A stretch of DNA of 64,000 bases from Verrucomicrobiia bacterium (GTDB taxonomy: Bacteria; Verrucomicrobiota; Verrucomicrobiia; Limisphaerales; JADLHS01). A program made the position numbers and the translations under genes. Location: the NCBI GenBank assembly GCA_023953615.1, contig JAMLJH010000001.1, positions 2,273,360 through 2,337,359 on the forward strand, written 5' to 3'. Of this stretch, positions 33,258-42,752 are shown piece by piece; positions within the stretch are counted from its first letter, which is position 1; the number at the start of each line of letters is the position of its first letter. The notes below the pieces were generated by a model. That model did not search any database and was not told the origin of the DNA. It worked only from the letters and a program-made list of their open reading frames with translations.

Positions 33258-34511
33258 TCAGGGAGTGCGACCGATTCGCACCAGCGCGCCGACGCCGGGC
33301 GCGAGTTTGAAGTCCAACCGGTTTTGTTGTGTGCCGTTCCAGCGGCGTCCGACCGGATCGAAGATTTCCAGCGGACCGGTGCCGCGCAGACCGATGGTGG
33401 TTGTGGCCTGATAATCCAGATTCACCAGGACGGCGTGAGTTGGCGTCATTCGTTTACCCGGTTTCCCGAATACGCCGATCAGGGCGCCGCGTGCGGGTTG
33501 AGGCGGGGTGAATTCCTCGCGCGGCAACGGCGGATCAAACTGGAACGCGCAATCCGTCGGTACCGCCACCGCGCCCGGCGGGAACATGCCGCCGTGATAC
33601 ACGCCGAGCGATTGCAACGGCTGTAGTTCTGCGGCCATGACGGCAAAATCCCGGTTCAACAATTTCAACGCCGGATAGAGGGCGGTGGGCGTGCCGTCCG
33701 GATGAGCAATGCCGCCGGTGTGTTTGGGCCAGCAATACACGTAATACGAGATACCCTGCGCGCCGTAAGCCAGCGTGGTGTAAACCAGATAGCGCATCTC
33801 TTCCGCGTTCGGTACCCGCATGGAGGGCGTCCAGGTGGCGGCCTGCACGATATTCAGGAACGGCACTTCGGCATCCAGCGCGGCCTGGCGGATCAACGCC
33901 AGATTGAGAAAATAATCCGGCATGTCGCCCTTGATGCTGAACTGGTAGTGATCGTAACTGATCAACGACGGATTCACCCGCTCGACGTATTGCTGCAAGT
34001 GCTCCTGATACGCGGGGATCGGAGCGCCGCTGTTGCCCAGTTGCTCATTGCTGGCGTAGGTGGGGAAGAGATTGATGTAGGCCAGGTGCGCCGGATCATG
34101 CTTGCGCAGATAGGAAACCAGTTCGCCCAGGGCGACAAAATTCGTCGCGTTGGGTTCATCGGTGATGAAATAAGAATAGAGGGCGGGATGCCGTTTCACA
34201 CGTCGGATCAACGCGTCCAACTCCTGCCGCTGCGCCGGATTATTGAGCGCTGCCGGCGAGAGCAATTGGTTTTGCAATTGTCCCCGCAACCCGTGGCGCG
34301 CGGCCACGTCCAGTTCCGCTTCGGTACACCAGACCAGATTCCAACCGCCCTCGGCCATCTGGCGGGCGACCGGGTCCGTCAGGTTTGGTCCGGCCCAATA
34401 GGTGACAATCGGCGTGCCCACCTGCCAGGCTTTCGCGGCCTCGCTGTTTTGCGGGCAACCGAGCGTCAAGGTCAGGGCGGCCAGGATTCGCACAACCATT
34501 CCGTATTTCAT
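33258..34511 (-). CDS. Secreted glycoside-hydrolase-like TIM-barrel protein
   Basis: 417 residues with a signal peptide (MVVRILAALTLTLGCP...AA). The body reads GGWNLVWCTEAELDVAARHG, ALYSYFITDEPNATNF, LAYINLFPTYAS, SYDHYQFSI, EMRYLVYTTLAYGAQGISYY and then GTGPLEIFDPVGRRW, consistent with an alpha/beta barrel followed by a small beta-sandwich, as in uncharacterised beta-galactosidase/GH42-like proteins of Planctomycetes and Verrucomicrobia. The Glu in ITDEPN is the best acid/base candidate. It stands alone with a 175-base divergent spacer to the plus-strand gene at 34687. Confidence 0.68.
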   Translation of the reverse strand: MKYGMVVRILAALTLTLGCPQNSEAAKAWQVGTPIVTYWAGPNLTDPVARQMAEGGWNLVWCTEAELDVAARHGLRGQLQNQLLSPAALNNPAQRQELDALIRRVKRHPALYSYFITDEPNATNFVALGELVSYLRKHDPAHLAYINLFPTYASNEQLGNSGAPIPAYQEHLQQYVERVNPSLISYDHYQFSIKGDMPDYFLNLALIRQAALDAEVPFLNIVQAATWTPSMRVPNAEEMRYLVYTTLAYGAQGISYYVYCWPKHTGGIAHPDGTPTALYPALKLLNRDFAVMAAELQPLQSLGVYHGGMFPPGAVAVPTDCAFQFDPPLPREEFTPPQPARGALIGVFGKPGKRMTPTHAVLVNLDYQATTTIGLRGTGPLEIFDPVGRRWNGTQQNRLDFKLAPGVGALVRIGRTP

Positions 34512-34686
34512 GCTCCAGCGTTAACAGGTCCGAGCGGAAACTGAAAGCGCCAAAGTGCGATCTGGAGGTGGTAATTTCTCAAAACCCAACTTGGAGAAGC
34601 GCAGCAGTGTTTTTGTCATTCGGATTGAAACCAGAGGTTGAAGTCGCCTATGGTTTATCCCGAACGTGATACCCTGATGGCTGCCA

Positions 34687-36063
34687 ATGAACTTTTACAC
34701 GCCCATCTTTGCTGATGCCATCAATCTGCCGTTGGTGCTGCTGTTCGGTATCGGCGTGCTGATTCCGCTCCTGGCGTTCCAGGTTGTCGTCGAAGGTGCG
34801 ATCCTCGCCCGGTTCTGGCGGATTCCATTTCGCGGGTTGGCGCGTTGCGTTTTTGTCGCTAATTGCTGGTCGTTGGTCGCCGGGTTGCCGGTTAAAATTT
34901 TTAACGCATGGCTTTACAGCCGGCTGCTGCCTGCGGATCTCGCCGGATTCTTTGCGTATTACCCTTACGCGGTGGGGTTGGGCACGTTGATCTATTTCCT
35001 TGTGACCTGGCTGGTAGAATCGGTTTACGCGGCGCATTGGCTGGCGCGGGAGGGCTACGTCGTGAGCCGACGACGAGTGTGGTCCCGGATGCTGCTGGCC
35101 AATCTCGCGACGTACGTGGTGCTCGCGCCGGTGCATTATTGGGCGACGCGCCCGATCCACGACATTCAGGAATTCACAACCGACACCGCCTGGGCCAGCC
35201 AGCCCGTCACGCAGATTCTCTACGTTGACACGGCGACGCAGCACCTGAAAACCATTCGCTCCGATGGCTCGAAACTCGAGACAGTCGTGCCGTTGCCCGT
35301 GGTGGATTATCAGGTTTCCGCCGATCTGAACCTGTGTTTGTTTCGCGCTCCGGATGGGAACTTGTATTTGTATCGGCGCGAGGCCGCCACCGCCCAACGG
35401 GTCTGGAAAACCAAGACCCGATATTTCATGGAGAATGTGGCCTTCAGTCCTTCGGGGCGTTTCGTCGCCTGGTTCGATCCGGACACGCGAGTGCTGGATG
35501 TGACCGAGCTGCAAAGCGCGGGACACTGGTCGGCGACGTTGGCGAAACCGGAGACGACGACCCAAATCGCGTGGACGACCAACGATTCACAATTGGTATT
35601 TTCATCACGCACCCAAAAAATCTGGTTGCGGATAACTCCAGATCTGGGTTTGGAAGAATTGGCCTCTCAACCCGAAGCGTTGCCGTCGCTCGCCCAAGTG
35701 TATGGTCGAGTGGGAGGCAGCCACCGTTTCAGTGGCCAAAATTGGGGGCAAGCTTATTCCACCGATGAACTGGATGAGTTAAAAGTTTGGGCGCTGCCGG
35801 GTTTGGGCGCATCCATGCGGATTTACCGCGCCAACCGTCCATCCGCAGGTCTGGTGAAACTCGCGGTCAATCCGGGTTTGCTTCACCTCTCGCGTTACGA
35901 TTTTACCTTCACGCATCCACGCTTTCTCGCGGCCGGACGCGAGTGTCTTTTTGAAACGTCCACCGATATTTATTTGCTGGACCTGGAGCGCAAGCGCATC
36001 GGTCGGGTGGTGGCCGGGCACAGTTACAGCTTGTTAAATCCACGTTACGCCAAGGGGCAATGA
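34687..36063 (+). CDS. Membrane-anchored beta-propeller-like protein
   Basis: 458 residues. The first ~150 hold about four hydrophobic segments (LPLVLLFGIGVLIPLLAFQV, FVANCWSLVAGLPV, YAVGLGTLIYFLVTWLV, LLANLATYVVLAPVHYW). The remaining ~300 are beta-rich with repeated blade-like units (VDTATQHLKTIRSDGSKLET, NVAFSPSGRFVAWFDPDTRV, ILYVD..., TDIYLLDLERKRIGRVV), like a WD40/TolB-type propeller facing outside the membrane. No catalytic motif is visible and I do not recognise a named family. It is flanked by divergent or convergent genes and probably transcribed alone. Confidence 0.7.
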   Translation: MNFYTPIFADAINLPLVLLFGIGVLIPLLAFQVVVEGAILARFWRIPFRGLARCVFVANCWSLVAGLPVKIFNAWLYSRLLPADLAGFFAYYPYAVGLGTLIYFLVTWLVESVYAAHWLAREGYVVSRRRVWSRMLLANLATYVVLAPVHYWATRPIHDIQEFTTDTAWASQPVTQILYVDTATQHLKTIRSDGSKLETVVPLPVVDYQVSADLNLCLFRAPDGNLYLYRREAATAQRVWKTKTRYFMENVAFSPSGRFVAWFDPDTRVLDVTELQSAGHWSATLAKPETTTQIAWTTNDSQLVFSSRTQKIWLRITPDLGLEELASQPEALPSLAQVYGRVGGSHRFSGQNWGQAYSTDELDELKVWALPGLGASMRIYRANRPSAGLVKLAVNPGLLHLSRYDFTFTHPRFLAAGRECLFETSTDIYLLDLERKRIGRVVAGHSYSLLNPRYAKGQ

Positions 36064-36474
36064 TATTGCCGTTCTGATTTTCGTGCGATTGGGCGGCGTA
36101 ATGCGAGTGATAATTAGAGCATTTCGAGTATTCCTGTAGCTCTCGACGCGAGGCGCCGAAGTTCTAACTTCAAGTCAAGCGCCGGTATCAAATTGATGAC
36201 CGCCATTGGTTCGGGATGAGCACTCCCGCAACCGCGTCCTGGACTGCGGCAGTCCTCTGCCGCTGTGGAATCATCGGCCCGCGTCGGAAAGCGGCAGTGG
36301 GCTGCCGCACTCCAAAACCTCGCGGACACAGACCTCATTCCACCATTCGAACTCAGCCTTCACTGAGTTACACTCATTCTGCTTCGACGGCGACGGCTCT
36401 AATTGAACCGCCATAGATCGTATCAGCCGTGAGGCCGATGTAATGGCACGGACGAGACGCATGCAATCGCCGCG
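36064..36474. repeat. Spacer with a two-hairpin palindromic repeat
   Basis: 410 bases without a gene between convergent genes. It holds two perfect 7-bp stems with 4-base loops: GCGGCAG-TCCT-CTGCCGC (36246-36263) and GCGGCAG-TGGG-CTGCCGC (36291-36308). Layout is like the units at 46374-46485 and 47163-47524. It may help end both flanking transcripts. Confidence 0.65.
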
Positions 36475-37575
36475 TTATATTTTCGGCGCGGTGTAATCCA
36501 AGCCATGCGCGGCGGCCACGGCCCGGTGGGTGATTTTTCCGTTCATCACGTTGATGCCGCCGAGCAGCGCGGGCTGGCGTTGGATGGCGTCGCTGAGTTT
36601 GTTATCGGCAAGCGTCGTCAAGAAGCGGAACGTGGCATTGGTCAAAGCCTGGGTCGCGGTGCGCGCGTAGGCGCCGGGCATATTGGCCACGCAGTAATGG
36701 GTCACCCCTTCCTCGACAAACGTCGGGTTATCGTGCGTGGTGGGATGTGAAGTTTCGACGCAACCGCCCTGATCAATCGCAATGTCCACCAACACGCTGC
36801 CGGGGCGCATGGATTTAAGCATTTCCCGGGTCACCAGTTTCGGCGCGCGCGCGCCGGGAACGAGCACCGCGCCGATGAGCAAATCCACTTGCGGCAACAG
36901 TTCCATGAGATGCGTTTCATTGGAATAAAACGTGTGAACCGAAGGCAACGTGAGATCGAGAAAGCGCATGCGTTCCAAATCCACTTCCAGAATGGTCACA
37001 TCGGCGCCGAGTCCCAGCGCCATGCGCGCGGCATTGAGGCCGGAAGTGCCGCCGCCCAGCACTGCGACTTTGCCAGGCAATACGCCCGGCACTCCGCCGA
37101 GCAACACGCCGCTGCCGCCCAGGTGTTTTGCCAGGAAATAGCCGCCGACTTGAAGGCTCATGCGCCCGGCGATCTCACTCATCGGTTCGAGCAGCGGCAG
37201 GCGATGGTTCACCTCGATGGTTTCGTAAGCGATGCAGGTGGCCCCGGACTGGAGCAACGCTTCCGTGAGCGGCTGACTGGCGGCGAGGTGCAGGTAGGTG
37301 AATAAAATCTGGCCGGAGCGCAACAATCCGTACTCGGACGGCAACGGTTCTTTGACCTTGACGATCAAATCCGCCCGGGCAAAGACGGCTTCGTGCGTGT
37401 CCACGAGCTGAGCCCCGGCGCGTTCGTATTCGGCGTCGGCATAACCGGCGCCCACGCCGGCGCTGCGTTCGACGAGAACGGTATGGCCACGTTTGGTAAG
37501 TTGATACGCACCGCTGGGCACGAGGGCCACGCGGTATTCTTGAGTTTTAATTTCTTTGGGTACGCCAATGATCAT
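36475..37575 (-). CDS. ald: Alanine dehydrogenase
   Basis: 366 residues, the family's normal length. It opens [20 protein letters not shown], the alanine dehydrogenase/transhydrogenase signature with substrate-binding Arg and Lys. [15 protein letters not shown] carries the catalytic His; the NAD-binding loop is [35 protein letters not shown] contains the conserved Asp of the active site. It interconverts L-alanine and pyruvate plus ammonia with NAD. The start overlaps the stop of the YihY/BrkB gene by four bases (ATGA), so the two are co-transcribed, although I know of no functional link between them. Confidence 0.95.
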   Translation of the reverse strand: MIIGVPKEIKTQEYRVALVPSGAYQLTKRGHTVLVERSAGVGAGYADAEYERAGAQLVDTHEAVFARADLIVKVKEPLPSEYGLLRSGQILFTYLHLAASQPLTEALLQSGATCIAYETIEVNHRLPLLEPMSEIAGRMSLQVGGYFLAKHLGGSGVLLGGVPGVLPGKVAVLGGGTSGLNAARMALGLGADVTILEVDLERMRFLDLTLPSVHTFYSNETHLMELLPQVDLLIGAVLVPGARAPKLVTREMLKSMRPGSVLVDIAIDQGGCVETSHPTTHDNPTFVEEGVTHYCVANMPGAYARTATQALTNATFRFLTTLADNKLSDAIQRQPALLGGINVMNGKITHRAVAAAHGLDYTAPKI

Positions 37576-39449
37576 AAGGGAAAATCTTGTTCTTCGGTTT
37601 CCAGCGCGGCCACCGCCGGAGCGGCGGCGGGAGGATTTGTGGTCGCCAACGTTGGCGCGTTTGTTTCCACAGGCGATGCCACGTCGGCGGAGGCAGCGGG
37701 AACGTCCACTTCAATTTCAGACGCGCTCGCCAGACGGCTGGCGAGCGGTGGTGCCGGCTCGGATTTTAGAGCGGCTTCCGTCGCCACAGCGGATTCCACA
37801 TTGATGGCCGCATGGGTTGAACGGGCGTCGTTCAGCGCCAAGCGCGCCTGGGCGCGATCCACCAGATCGCGCATGGAAACGGCGGTGGCGGCGTGTTCTT
37901 CAGCCGCTTGAATGCGCGCGAATTCACCCAGCACCTCCAGCCGCACCGGTTCATCGCGGGTGGCGGGCTCCTGACCGTGCGCGGCGCGCATGGCGTAAAG
38001 GACCTGGTGGCAGTTGATGGTTTCCAAGGGGCGCGCCGGTGAATAGCCCACCTCGACGCCGCCGACTTCCACGACCAGTTGCGACGCGAGCAGCGTGTGC
38101 ATGATCTGTTGCACCAGTTTGCTCGGGATGCCGAGTTCGCTGGTGATCTGCCGCACGGTCGCCGGTGGCAGCCCGCGTTGGAATCGTTGTCCGATGCAGG
38201 TCATCAAGCGCAGCGCGACGAATTCGCGTCCGCGTTGATTCACGTTTTCCGCCAACCGATCCTGCAAATAGGAGGCGCGATTTTGGAAGGCATAAGCCAC
38301 TTGCGCGCCGAACAGCACGGTCAACCAACTGATGTAAAGGCCGCCCATGAACAGCGGTACGATCGCGAGTCCACCGTAAATCTTGTTGGCGTTCACCCAA
38401 CGCGACGCCAGTAAAAAGCCGAGGTGATTGTAAAAATGCCAGGCCACGCCCGCGAGCACGCCTCCGACCAGCGCGGCGCTGAAATTGACCCGCGTGTTGG
38501 GAACGAGTTTGTAAAACAGCGCGAACGTGAAGGCGATGATGGTCACCGGCAGCAGGCTGGTGATCAGTGGTTCCAAAAATGGAATGATGGTGATCAAATC
38601 CCGCGTGCGCTGAAAATTGGGCTGGTTCATCAACCCCAACGCGAGAATCAACAGCGTCGGTCCGAAGCCAATGGTGAAGGTGTAGTTGGTGATGCGCGAC
38701 CACCAATCGCGTCCGTGCGCCACGCCCCAAATGTCGTTAAACACCTCCTCCACCCGCGCGAGGGTCAGAATGGCGGTCACGATTAGGAAGAACATACCCG
38801 TGAAACCGAGCGTGGCGCTGGAACTTTTTTTAGCGAAACCGTAAATGAAATTGGCGACCTGTTCCGCCACGCTTTCCTTGGCGTGCGTCAGTTCGGTGCT
38901 CTCGCTGGGGCTGGGCAACTGAGCGTTGGCGGACGCGTTCGAACCGGCGGGAGCGGCTTCAGAAACGGCGCGAGAATCCTCCGGCGCGATCAAGAGCGGA
39001 CCGTCTTGCCGGGCGCGCAGTTCATCCACTCCGAATTGGATGCGATCCAAACCGCTGGTGAAATCGGAAACCGGGCCGAGCGGCTGTTCCGGATTCGAGG
39101 TCAAGGCAACGACCGGCGGCTGATTTGTGCCGGTGGGAGCGGGGACGATGCGTTCGACCATTTGGGCGATGAACGCGCGGATTTGGGCTTCACCCTTGGA
39201 TTCGAGAATGGCATTGGCGACGCCCAGCACCACGGTGAGGATGGGAATCATCGCCACCATGGTCGTGAAAGATAAAGCCGAGGCGCGGATCGGACAGCGG
39301 TTGCGGACAAAACTGCTGCCCACCAACGCCCAGAAATGGAAGAACCGCTCGAACTTGCTCAACCCACCCTCGAACAGAAAATCGTCTTCCTTCGAAGGGT
39401 CAAAGGAGCTGGAGGCGATTTGCGCGAGGCGTTGGAACCATTTCTTCAT
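37572..39449 (-). CDS. YihY/virulence factor BrkB-family membrane protein with long C-terminal tail
   Basis: 625 residues, far longer than the usual 280-420. The central six-helix YihY/BrkB domain is clear: FVRNRCPIRASALSFTTMVAMIPILTVV, then FFLIVTAILTLARVEEVFNDIWGV, and GAQVAYAFQN. An extra ~100 residue loop (residues ~90-170, Ser/Glu-rich) is inserted after the first helix. After ~430 there is a winged-helix-like part (LPPATVRQITSELGIPSKLVQQI) and then a ~130 residue Ala/Glu/Pro tail ending [11 protein letters not shown], likely disordered and cytoplasmic. The family was once called ribonuclease BN, a name now given up. Precise function unknown. Confidence 0.88.
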   Translation of the reverse strand: MKKWFQRLAQIASSSFDPSKEDDFLFEGGLSKFERFFHFWALVGSSFVRNRCPIRASALSFTTMVAMIPILTVVLGVANAILESKGEAQIRAFIAQMVERIVPAPTGTNQPPVVALTSNPEQPLGPVSDFTSGLDRIQFGVDELRARQDGPLLIAPEDSRAVSEAAPAGSNASANAQLPSPSESTELTHAKESVAEQVANFIYGFAKKSSSATLGFTGMFFLIVTAILTLARVEEVFNDIWGVAHGRDWWSRITNYTFTIGFGPTLLILALGLMNQPNFQRTRDLITIIPFLEPLITSLLPVTIIAFTFALFYKLVPNTRVNFSAALVGGVLAGVAWHFYNHLGFLLASRWVNANKIYGGLAIVPLFMGGLYISWLTVLFGAQVAYAFQNRASYLQDRLAENVNQRGREFVALRLMTCIGQRFQRGLPPATVRQITSELGIPSKLVQQIMHTLLASQLVVEVGGVEVGYSPARPLETINCHQVLYAMRAAHGQEPATRDEPVRLEVLGEFARIQAAEEHAATAVSMRDLVDRAQARLALNDARSTHAAINVESAVATEAALKSEPAPPLASRLASASEIEVDVPAASADVASPVETNAPTLATTNPPAAAPAVAALETEEQDFPL

Positions 39450-39655
39450 TGTTCGACCGAAATCACGCTAACAAAGCGCCCCCTCAAGTCAATCGGCGCG
39501 ACAGCTTTTGTACGATTTATCCGGCAGCGCAACGGGATGCAATCGGCAACATCGCCGAACGCGGTGCTCCCGGTGCGATTGGCTTTTCAGAAGGCTGATG
39601 CTAACTTGGCGCGGCGAATAAAGTGAAACTGCAGGCGTCGAACGACAGTTGAGTT

Positions 39656-40348
39656 ATGAAGAAACTTGTGATCATTCTTCTGAGTGGAATAGGGCTTATC
39701 CCGGCGCGGGCGCAATGGCTGCATCCGGAGGCCGTGCAAGGCGCGTTTCTGGGCGGATTGATCGGCGGCATCGCCGGCGGTCATCACCATGCGTTTTCAG
39801 GTCGGGACGCCGCGCTCGGAGCCGGCATGGGACTTCTGGCCGGCACCCTGATGGGGGAAGCCAACCGCTCGCGCTACGATTACGGAACGACGTTCTATGC
39901 GGATCCCGCAGTGAGTCTCAATTTGGGCTACGGTTACTATCACCACGGCCGCTCGGTGTATGTTGGTTATACGCCGGGTTGGTATCGTGCGCCGCGCACC
40001 GACTACCGCGCCACGCGCCCCAACTACGCCGTGAGCGGGACGGTGCTCGGCGCCGCTTCGGGCGCGTTGATTGGGGCGGCCAGTCATCACGCGGGTCAGG
40101 GCGCAATCATCGGCGCCGCGGCGGGATTAGTGGTCGGTGGCGTAACGGAAGCCGCGACAATTAAACGCGAACGCGCCGAAGCGCAGAACGTCAATCCCCA
40201 AGTGGAAACGGTTTCAACCTTCGCCCGCCCGCCGGAGGGAGCGAGTCATCAAATCACTTCGCAACCGAGCCGCACTTCGACGTATTATTGGACGCCGCGC
40301 CCGCAGATCGCGAATGCGCCGCGGGTGCCGAACGCGCCGACGTTTTGA
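39656..40348 (+). CDS. Glycine-zipper envelope protein
   Basis: 230 residues with a signal peptide (KKLVIILLSGIGLIPARAQ). Two glycine-zipper stretches are visible: GAFLGGLIGGIAGG (residues ~30-45, continuing to GAGMGLLAGTLMGE) and GTVLGAASGALIGAASHHAGQGAIIGAAAGLVVGGV (~residues 125-160, here quoted in pieces GTVLGAASGALIG and GAIIGAAAGLVVGG). A Tyr/His-rich middle part follows the first. Such proteins insert in or lie on membranes. It precedes the LpoB-type gene by 114 bases on the same strand and may belong to the same envelope-related unit; a role beyond that is not readable. Confidence 0.78.
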   Translation: MKKLVIILLSGIGLIPARAQWLHPEAVQGAFLGGLIGGIAGGHHHAFSGRDAALGAGMGLLAGTLMGEANRSRYDYGTTFYADPAVSLNLGYGYYHHGRSVYVGYTPGWYRAPRTDYRATRPNYAVSGTVLGAASGALIGAASHHAGQGAIIGAAAGLVVGGVTEAATIKRERAEAQNVNPQVETVSTFARPPEGASHQITSQPSRTSTYYWTPRPQIANAPRVPNAPTF

Positions 40349-40462
40349 TCTCCCAACGAACGCTTGAAAAGATCGTCGCGAGAGTTGGCTTGTTTCCGAT
40401 TAACGTCCGTGTTCCCCTGAGCAAGTTGGGTGTGAAATTCGATTATTAAGCAATTATCAAAT

Positions 40463-41086
40463 ATGAAAACCATTGGTCGTAAAATTACCGGTCTGGCTTT
40501 AATTGCGCTGGTCGCGGGTTGCGCCTCGCGCGGCGTCAAAAATCCTTCGGGCGTCCCGGTCACGCGCATGAACGCGGACGAGCAAGGATTCGTCGCGGGC
40601 ACCGGCGTTGAATCGCAGGATTTGGTGGCGGTGACCGATAAGATGGCGCGCAGCATCCTGGGCATTCAATCCATTGCCACCGCCGCGGCGCCGCCCATCA
40701 TCGTGCTCGATCCGGTGGAGAACAAAACCCGTTTCCCCATCAACAAGGACATCTTTCTCACCCGCATCCGCACCGAGCTGATTAAAAAGGCGGGTGGCAA
40801 GGTGACGTTCCTCGCCCGGGATCGGATGGCGGCGTTGGAGAAGGAACGCAACTTGAAACGCGAAGGCGCCGTGACGGCGTCGAGCAATCCACAGGCGCAG
40901 GAATTTGCCGGCGCGGACTATTTTCTGACGGGCACGTTGGAAGGCATGTCCACGCGCACCTCGGCGGGAACGAGCGATTACATCCTGTACACCTTCCAAC
41001 TCATCAACGCCCGCACCAGCGCCATCGTCTGGGAAGACAACGCGGAGATCAAAAAGCAGGGCTTGGAAGACGCGGCGTATCGGTGA
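40463..41086 (+). CDS. lpoB: LpoB-type penicillin-binding-protein activator lipoprotein
   Basis: 207 residues. Lipoprotein leader ends LIALVAGCAS. The rest matches the LpoB/COG3417 family: LVAVTDKMARSILGI, IIVLDPVENKTRFPINKDIFLTRIRT, FLARDRMAALEKERNLKREG, GADYFLTGTLEGMST and YTFQLINARTSAIVWED. In Escherichia coli LpoB is an outer-membrane lipoprotein that reaches PBP1B and stimulates peptidoglycan synthesis. Finding a COG3014-like lipoprotein gene and a YcfL-like gene downstream repeats the neighbourhood known from proteobacteria, which strengthens the call. Whether it activates a PBP here is inferred. Confidence 0.85.
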   Translation: MKTIGRKITGLALIALVAGCASRGVKNPSGVPVTRMNADEQGFVAGTGVESQDLVAVTDKMARSILGIQSIATAAAPPIIVLDPVENKTRFPINKDIFLTRIRTELIKKAGGKVTFLARDRMAALEKERNLKREGAVTASSNPQAQEFAGADYFLTGTLEGMSTRTSAGTSDYILYTFQLINARTSAIVWEDNAEIKKQGLEDAAYR

Positions 41087-41236
41087 AGAAAAGTTGTTCG
41101 AAATGTCCGGTGCTAAAACCATGCGATCCATTCGCCAACAAATTAGCGCCGGAATTCCCCGTAGCTTTGGTTACACCGGGGTTGAAATCGGAGATTGGCC
41201 ATTGAGCCAACTGAGTGGGGCGGCCGCCTCCAAAGC

Positions 41237-41353
41237 TCAAGGCAGAAGGAAACGATCCAGCGAGGTTACGAAAGCCCAAGCGCGCGAGTGGTCAACGTGG
41301 TTTTCCACCACGGAAGCGATGAGAAGATTCACGTCCAGCAGCGCTTCATTCAT
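41237..41353 (-). pseudogene. Truncated PIN-domain (VapC-like) toxin
   Basis: Starting at an ATG that overlaps the antitoxin stop by eight bases (ATGAATGA), the frame reads MNEALLDVNLLIASVVENHV then DHSRAWAFVTSLDRFLLP and stops at TGA. This is the first third of a PIN-domain ribonuclease: LLDVNLLIA holds the first active-site Asp, and the HVDHSRAW helix follows. A full VapC is ~130-140 residues; the rest, with the remaining acidic residues, is missing, so it should be inactive. Sequence beyond the stop no longer resembles a PIN domain in any frame. Confidence 0.72.
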
Positions 41354-41543
41354 CATCGAGAATTTCCGCAACCTGTTTCGCCGTGATGCGTCCACCGGGA
41401 AGCTTTACGGTTTGGAAACGCTGTGGCTTAAGCGACGGCGCGGTGGGCGTGAGCGTTTGCATCATCCGTTGCAACAAACCCTGTTGCTCCGCGGGGGAGA
41501 GTTTTTGCAATTCGTGCCACAAGGCTTCAGCCGTCTCGCTCAT
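41346..41543 (-). CDS. Small antitoxin-like protein paired with the truncated PIN toxin
   Basis: 65 residues: MSETAEALWHELQKLSPAEQ, then QGLLQRMMQ, and a C-terminal part ITAKQVAEILDDE. Size, acidic end and overlap with the PIN-domain relic make it a probable VapB-type antitoxin, though there is no recognisable DNA-binding motif. It lies antisense between the lpoB-type gene and the next lipoprotein gene, whose ATG is only three bases from this start codon, so the envelope operon must read through it on the other strand. It could survive as an orphan immunity gene. Confidence 0.6.
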   Translation of the reverse strand: MSETAEALWHELQKLSPAEQQGLLQRMMQTLTPTAPSLKPQRFQTVKLPGGRITAKQVAEILDDE

Positions 41544-41546
41544 GGG

Positions 41547-42752
41547 ATGGAAGATAAATTCATTCCCCGATTTGGCAAACTTCTATTCCCGGCAATCATC
41601 CTGATGCTGACGCTGCTGCTCACCGGTTGCGCCAGCGTGTCCACGCCTCAAATTCCCCTGACGGGCGACATCCTCGTGGACGGGCCGCGGATGATTGCGG
41701 AAGGTCCGGCGCGCGATCAGGTGCTTTGGCAGTATCGCACGGCGGCAGCCGCACTGCGGCACGGGCAATTCGAGGCTGCCAAACCTTTGCTGGATGCCGC
41801 GTTGGCGCGATTGCAAGGCGTGTATGGGCCCGACTCCGAGGCGCGAAAATCGCGCGGCGTGTTCCAACGCGAATCGCGCAAGACGTTCATCGGCGAGCCG
41901 TACGAGCGCAGCATGGCGTATTTGTATCGCGGCATGATTTACTGGCGCGATGGGGAACTGGACAATGCCCGCGCTTGTTTTCGCAGCGCCGAGTTCGAGG
42001 ACAGCGATGCTGAAAACCAGGAATACCAGGGCGACTGGGTGTTGCCGGATTACCTCGATGGTCTGGCCACGGTGAAATTGGGCGGCGACGGGCGTGACGC
42101 TTTGCAACGAGCCCGCGCCAACGCCAGGAACATCACCCTGCCCGATTACCAGCCGCAGGCGAACGTTTTGTGTTTTGTGGAATACGGCCCCGGACCGGAG
42201 AAATATCGCGCCGGAAGTTACGGTGAGGAATTGCGTTTCCGCGCGCGCCGATCCGAAATTTTTTCCGCCACGATAAAAACCGGCGCGATCGTCCAACCCG
42301 TGGCGCCCTGCGATGATTTGAATTTCCAGGCGACCACGCGCGGCGGGCGGCTCATGGATCACGTTCTGGCCAATAAAGCCGTGTTCAAAGGCGCCACGGA
42401 TTCCGCTGGCGACATGGCTTTGTTTGGTGGACTGGCAACGGCCACGGTGAGTCGGGATCGCACCGTGCAAAGCGTTGGTCTGGGAGTGGCCCTGGCGGGT
42501 TTGATCGCCAAAGGCATTTCTTCAGCCGCCACGCCCGAGGCGGATATCCGCCAATGGGACAACCTGCCGCAGTTCATCAGTTTCGCCTCGTTGAAATTAA
42601 CGCCCGGCAACCATGTGCTGACGGTGGAATTCAATAACGCCGGCCGCGCTTCCCTTTCGTCCTTAACCAAAACCATCAACGTGAACGTGCGCGCGGATCG
42701 AGACACGGTCGTCTATGTCAGCGACAGTTCCACAACTCCCGAAAATCAATGA
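41547..42752 (+). CDS. COG3014-like lipoprotein
   Basis: 401 residues from the ATG at 41547, which places a lipobox in LMLTLLLTGCAS; the frame is open upstream to 41094 but that part overlaps the antisense antitoxin and is not protein-like. A TPR-like helical region covers ~50-180 (QVLWQYRTAAAALRHGQFEA, MAYLYRGMIYWRDGELDNAR). The C-terminal half is beta-rich (NVLCFVEYGPGPEKYRAGSY, LFGGLATATVSRDRTVQS, LKLTPGNHVLTVEFNNAG). In proteobacteria COG3014 genes neighbour lpoB and ycfL, as here. Envelope-located; biochemical role unknown. Overlaps the YcfL-like gene by four bases. Confidence 0.75.
   Translation: MEDKFIPRFGKLLFPAIILMLTLLLTGCASVSTPQIPLTGDILVDGPRMIAEGPARDQVLWQYRTAAAALRHGQFEAAKPLLDAALARLQGVYGPDSEARKSRGVFQRESRKTFIGEPYERSMAYLYRGMIYWRDGELDNARACFRSAEFEDSDAENQEYQGDWVLPDYLDGLATVKLGGDGRDALQRARANARNITLPDYQPQANVLCFVEYGPGPEKYRAGSYGEELRFRARRSEIFSATIKTGAIVQPVAPCDDLNFQATTRGGRLMDHVLANKAVFKGATDSAGDMALFGGLATATVSRDRTVQSVGLGVALAGLIAKGISSAATPEADIRQWDNLPQFISFASLKLTPGNHVLTVEFNNAGRASLSSLTKTINVNVRADRDTVVYVSDSSTTPENQ

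Noticed and set aside
41094..41546. Upstream extension of the COG3014-like lipoprotein
   Set aside because: The frame is open but antisense to the antitoxin and PIN relic, Arg-rich, and would bury the lipobox about 150 residues inside the protein.
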